Positions 60,636 through 64,000 of a DNA stretch of 64,000 nt are shown piece by piece (the first letter of the stretch is position 1; every line of letters begins with the position of its first letter). Under the pieces are notes generated by a model, which was not told the DNA's origin, ran no database searches, and saw only the letters and a list, made by a program, of their open reading frames with translations. A program made the translations under genes and the position numbers. Location of the stretch: NCBI GenBank assembly GCA_964413055.1, contig CAYPRB010000006.1:85522-149521 (forward strand), written 5' to 3'. The stretch comes from UBA3102 sp964413055 (GTDB lineage: Bacteria > Bacillota > Desulfotomaculia > Desulfotomaculales > Pelotomaculaceae).

Positions 60636-61268
60636 TTGAAAAAAATTTGGGAGTTTTTCGGTATGGGAGGAGAAAAAGAAAACGGGCTGCCCCCTAAAGA
60701 ACAGGGCAGACGGAACCTTTGGCTTATTGGTCTTGCCGGTCTAGGAGTGTTGTTACTGGTTTTTTCAGGTGTGAGAGGAGAAAACACGACTTCCGGGCAG
60801 CAGCCCTTAAGTCAAGAAGAGTCCGGAATTGTGTTGCAAAAACAGTTTAAAAGCAGTATTGCTTTTGAGGAAAACAAGCTCAGTGAAAATTTATGTAACT
60901 TGCTCAGCCGGGTGGAAGGAGCCGGGCGGGTGCAGGTTGCGGTAAAAATTACCGGTTCGACCAACGTGGAATACGCGGTAAACAGTACTGTTGGCAAGAA
61001 AACAACCCAGGAGCAAGACCAGTCAGGCGGTACCAGATTGACTACGGAAAATACGGAAAGTGGTCAACTGGTAATGAACCGGACTGAGTCGGGAGGTGAG
61101 CAACCCGTTGTGGAGCGGGAGACAGCGCCCCGGGTGGTAGGGGTCCTGGTGGTAGCCGAAGGTGCCGGAGACGCCTTGGTAAAGGCAAGGCTTTTTGAGG
61201 CGGTCAAGGTTGCTCTGGGTATAGAGCCGCAGAAGATTGCCGTAGTACCTATGGAGGGGGGAGAATAA
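60636..61268 (+). CDS. spoIIIAG: Stage III sporulation protein AG
   Basis: A 210-residue ring-forming protein. One transmembrane helix (about 30-48) is followed by a RBM-fold domain, with LSENLCNLLSRVEGAGRVQVAVKI and the C-terminal PRVVGVLVVAEGAGDALVKARLFEAVKVAL. In Bacillus it forms a large ring in the intermembrane space. TTG at 60636 follows AAGGGAGGTG. Stop and next ATG overlap. Confidence 0.94.
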   Translation: MKKIWEFFGMGGEKENGLPPKEQGRRNLWLIGLAGLGVLLLVFSGVRGENTTSGQQPLSQEESGIVLQKQFKSSIAFEENKLSENLCNLLSRVEGAGRVQVAVKITGSTNVEYAVNSTVGKKTTQEQDQSGGTRLTTENTESGQLVMNRTESGGEQPVVERETAPRVVGVLVVAEGAGDALVKARLFEAVKVALGIEPQKIAVVPMEGGE

Positions 61269-61861
61269 TGTGGTCGATAATTGTAAAAAAACGGATCATA
61301 ACCAGATTGGCAGCGCTGGTTGTTGTCGGGCTGACCGTTATTTGTTTGAACTTCTGGTTTGGTTTGTTTGAAGCCAACCGTAACGTGACGGAGAGCCGTG
61401 ACGGTCGTCCCGTTACCGGTACGGTCGAATTTGAAGCAATGGAACCATCGTTACCGGAAGCGGATGAAAATAGTGAAGCAAAAGTTGCAGGGCATACCGG
61501 TGCATATTCAAATTTCTTTGTCGAGTACCGTCTGGAGAGGGAGCAAACACGCGGACAGCAGGTGGAGTGGCTGCGCGAGGTTATCAACAGCGATAATTCC
61601 AACGCAGCCATCAAGCAAAAAGCCCAAGAACAACTGCTGACGATCAGTCAAAACATGGTCTGTGAAATTGATTTGGTCAATATGCTCAAGGCAAAGGGTT
61701 TTAAAGAAGCGATTGTCCGGCTTAACGAAAATACGGTTACTGTAATTATCGCTGCGGATAGCATAACAGAAAAGGAAACTGAAGATATAAAAGAACTTGT
61801 TGCCATGGGGGCCGGAATGAAAGAAGAAAATGTGGTGGTTATCATCAAAAGAAAAGCTTGA
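61268..61861 (+). CDS. spoIIIAH: Stage III sporulation protein AH
   Basis: A 197-residue bitopic protein with one transmembrane helix (about 9-30). Its EscJ/FliF-like domain contains MVCEIDLVNMLKAKGFKEAIVRL and ends in VVVIIKRKA. It partners with SpoIIQ of the forespore in known systems. The soluble part has an unusually long linker (about 35-85) after the membrane helix. ATG at 61268 lies behind GGAGGGGGGAG. A terminator follows. Confidence 0.93.
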   Translation: MWSIIVKKRIITRLAALVVVGLTVICLNFWFGLFEANRNVTESRDGRPVTGTVEFEAMEPSLPEADENSEAKVAGHTGAYSNFFVEYRLEREQTRGQQVEWLREVINSDNSNAAIKQKAQEQLLTISQNMVCEIDLVNMLKAKGFKEAIVRLNENTVTVIIAADSITEKETEDIKELVAMGAGMKEENVVVIIKRKA

Positions 61862-61982
61862 AGAGTATAAATTAAAAATGGTTTCGAATATTATGTATAC
61901 TTGCCCAAGAAAGGTTCCCAAAAACCTCTTTATTTACTATAATTATATTGATGGTCTTTTTTGATCATACGTGTATCGTATC

Positions 61983-62016
61983 GGGTTGTTATCTATAGTG
62001 ACAACCTGTTTTTTTA
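61983..62016 (+). terminator. Terminator of the spoIIIA operon
   Basis: GGTTGT (61984-61989) and ACAACC (62001-62006) with T-rich tail. It separates the operon from the carboxylase gene. Confidence 0.75.
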
Positions 62017-62061
62017 CATTTAATAGGTGGATAATATGGTGTGAGTATGGGAGGGGGAAAA

Positions 62062-64000
62062 TTGGATCATTTGGTAAAGATAACTGATACGACTTTACGT
62101 GATGCGCATCAAAGTCTTTGGGCTACCAGAATGAGTACTGCGGATATGCTGCCGATTACGGATAAACTGGATCGTATCGGTTATCATTCTTTAGAAGTGT
62201 GGGGTGGAGTAACTTTTGATGTTTGTTTGCGATACTTGAATGAAGACCCCTGGGAGAGATTGCGTTTATTGAAGAAGCAAATCCGGCACACCCCGTTGCA
62301 AATGCTTTTACGCGGGCAATCACTGGTGGGGTATCAAAGCTATCCTGATGACGTGGTGGAATGTTTTGTAGAAAAGGCGGTAGAAAACGGTATTAATATC
62401 ATCAGGGTTTTCGATGCGCTCAACGATGTCCGGAATTTGAGGACGACTGTGACAGCGGCTAAAAAGGCCGGTGCCCATGTACAAGCTGCTATGGTGTATA
62501 CCATAAGTCCGATACATACCAATCATCATTATCTTGAATTGGCGCAGCAATTGGTTGCAATGGGTGCCGACTCAATATGTATTAAGGACATGGCAGGCCT
62601 TTTGGCTCCCTACCAGGCTTATGACCTGGTTAAATTGTTAAAGGAAAATATAGAGCTTCCCTTGCAATGTCATAGCCATTATATCGGTGGTTTGGCCGTA
62701 GGTGCATATATAAAAGCGGTAGAAGCGGGAGTGGACGTAATTGATACTGCCACCATGCCCTTGGCTTTCGGTGCTTCCCAGCCTCCTGTCGAAACCGTAG
62801 TTCGTGCCCTGCAGGGTTCTAATTATGATACGGGACTAAACATTCACGATCTTTTTGAAATTGCCAAATATTTTGAAGGGGTAAGAAAATCCGGGGATTT
62901 TGGCCGGGGAGTAACCAGAATCAATGATTTGCGTGTTTTTGACCACCAGGTACCGGGCGTCATGATCTCCAATCTGGTTACCCAGCTGGAAGAGCAAAAA
63001 GCTCTTTACCGTCTCGGTGAAGTCCTGGATGAAATTCCCGTAGTACGCAGGGAACTTGGGTATCCTCCGCTGGTAACCCCTAACAGTCAAATAGTCGGCA
63101 CCCAGGCGGTACTAAATGTGCTTACCGGAGAAAGATACAAGCTGGTGCCCGGTGAAGTCAAGGATTATATCGCGGGTAAATACGGCCGGCCTCCTGCGCC
63201 TGTTGACCAAAAAATAATGAGTAAGGTGCTGGGTGACCGTGAGCCCATAACCTGCAGGCCTGCCGATTTGATAGAGCCCAGGATGGACAAAATAAGGAAG
63301 GAAGCAAAAGATCTGGTAAAAAGTGAAGAGGAGATTATTTCTTATGCCTTATTTCCTCAGGTTGCCAGGCGATTTTTGGATATGAAACACACGGGGGGCG
63401 TAAAAGAGTTTAACAACCAGGTTGTAAAAGACAAGAACAAGCCGGGGCAACAAGTTAGTTCAAAAAACATTTCCGGCCCGGTATTGACGTTGAAAGACAA
63501 AAAAAAAGGCGAAACCACCGGTAGGGAGGTAAGCAATATGAACCTGCAAGATGTAAAAGAGCTAATTAAGATCATCAGTGAAACCGATATCAGCGAAGTT
63601 TCTCTGGAGAGTTCCGGGGTAAAGGTGGCGATTAGAAAGGGTCAATTCCCTGAAGATAATCATAAAAGTGCAAATAAAGTGCCGGTACATCAGGTCCCGG
63701 CAACAAGTAATGAGAATGCAGTGACCATTGCTGCCGATACAGTATCTGAACCAATATCTGAAGAAGAAAAAAAAGAAGCGGATTCTGATTTGACTACAGT
63801 GACTTCACCGATGGTCGGTACTTTTTACCGGGCTTCTGCTCCTAATGCCCCCCCGTATGTTGAAGTCGGGGATCGGGTGCATAAAGGGCAGACGCTTTGT
63901 ATTATAGAGGCCATGAAATTAATGAATGAAATTGAATCAGAAGTGACCGGTGAAGTGGTCAAGATCTCAGTTGACAACGGTACGCCGGTTGAGTATGGAC
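62062..64000 (+). CDS. Pyruvate/oxaloacetate carboxyltransferase fused to AccB-type biotin carrier (partial at window edge)
   Basis: One open frame of 646 codons that runs past the window end. Residues 1-460 are the carboxyltransferase barrel of pyruvate carboxylase B/oxaloacetate decarboxylase alpha, with TDTTLRDAHQSLWATRMS, the metal site CHSHYIGGLA and a PYC_OADA region. A charged linker (about 461-492) leads to an intact AccB sequence from Met493 (MNLQDVKELIKIIS) with the biotin site EAMKLMNE (Lys619). At 63523-63530 an AGGGAGGT lies seven bases before that Met codon (63538), so an internal start could yield separate AccB. In Firmicutes accB-accC normally follow spoIIIAH, so this is a merger of the two. 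TTG at 62062 follows GGAGGGGG. Confidence 0.88.
   Translation, partial: MDHLVKITDTTLRDAHQSLWATRMSTADMLPITDKLDRIGYHSLEVWGGVTFDVCLRYLNEDPWERLRLLKKQIRHTPLQMLLRGQSLVGYQSYPDDVVECFVEKAVENGINIIRVFDALNDVRNLRTTVTAAKKAGAHVQAAMVYTISPIHTNHHYLELAQQLVAMGADSICIKDMAGLLAPYQAYDLVKLLKENIELPLQCHSHYIGGLAVGAYIKAVEAGVDVIDTATMPLAFGASQPPVETVVRALQGSNYDTGLNIHDLFEIAKYFEGVRKSGDFGRGVTRINDLRVFDHQVPGVMISNLVTQLEEQKALYRLGEVLDEIPVVRRELGYPPLVTPNSQIVGTQAVLNVLTGERYKLVPGEVKDYIAGKYGRPPAPVDQKIMSKVLGDREPITCRPADLIEPRMDKIRKEAKDLVKSEEEIISYALFPQVARRFLDMKHTGGVKEFNNQVVKDKNKPGQQVSSKNISGPVLTLKDKKKGETTGREVSNMNLQDVKELIKIISETDISEVSLESSGVKVAIRKGQFPEDNHKSANKVPVHQVPATSNENAVTIAADTVSEPISEEEKKEADSDLTTVTSPMVGTFYRASAPNAPPYVEVGDRVHKGQTLCIIEAMKLMNEIESEVTGEVVKISVDNGTPVEYG

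Noticed and set aside
1..64000. CRISPR arrays, tRNA or rRNA genes
   Set aside because: No regularly spaced short repeats, tRNA-like cloverleaf or rRNA sequence was seen in the intergenic regions read.

Overview
The window reads as chromosome from an anaerobic, spore-forming member of the Firmicutes, most like the Peptococcales (Pelotomaculum/Desulfotomaculum-type Clostridia). That placement is an inference from gene order and content: a full spoIIIA operon, a skin-type interrupted sigK, the alaS-ireB-ruvX-mltG-trhP neighbourhood, frequent TTG/GTG starts behind strong Shine-Dalgarno sites, and Gram-positive type IV pilus genes. No tRNA, rRNA or CRISPR array was seen.

Layout. 1-6.6 kb: 3' end of hisS, aspS, a 6S RNA gene, tcdA, thioredoxin, an IscR-type regulator, an IscU-type scaffold and mnmA. 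6.7-8.2 kb: two small genes and an AI-2E-family permease. 8.2-20.5 kb: alaS with an attenuator-like leader, an ArgA-like acetyltransferase on the minus strand, ireB, an aldo/keto reductase with a ferredoxin tail, ruvX, a DUF1292 protein, a VanW protein, mltG, a U32 (TrhP-type) tRNA hydroxylation protein, a class B penicillin-binding protein and a triple-HTH regulator.

20.7-33.9 kb is the striking part. The sporulation sigma factor gene sigK (minus strand) is split in two by a skin-like element that carries a large serine recombinase. The element is present as two head-to-tail copies of exactly 6,226 bp. Left junction, internal junction and right junction share the core ATTTCA and can be read as attL, attP and attR. 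The reconstructed attB and attP are different dyads centred on the same TC dinucleotide. Removing all 12,452 bp restores a 235-residue pro-SigK in frame. Each unit is very small and encodes a sodium:solute symporter with an operator-like promoter, an SLH-domain surface protein, a recombinase, a 53-residue ORF overlapping the recombinase start (candidate directionality factor) and a possible 19-residue peptide.

34-38.8 kb: mobA, a YqeG-type phosphatase and aroE-aroC-aroK-aroB. 38.9-50.1 kb: a type IV pilus operon (prepilin peptidase, PilB, PilT, PilC, major pilin, three minor pilins, a PilX-like beta-helix protein, PilM, PilN, PilO). 50.2-56.2 kb: tldD, a lone YabG-like N-terminal domain, tldE, aroQ, an M24 aminopeptidase, efp and a zinc-ribbon protein. 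56.4-61.9 kb: spoIIIAA-AH, the engulfment-stage channel complex. 62.06 kb to the end: an in-frame fusion of a pyruvate/oxaloacetate carboxyltransferase with an AccB-type biotin carrier, with an internal Shine-Dalgarno and ATG that could also yield free AccB.

Sporulation links several blocks: SpoIIIA supports forespore sigma-G activity, and sigK must be rebuilt by excision for late mother-cell transcription. All family names are by motif recognition without database search.
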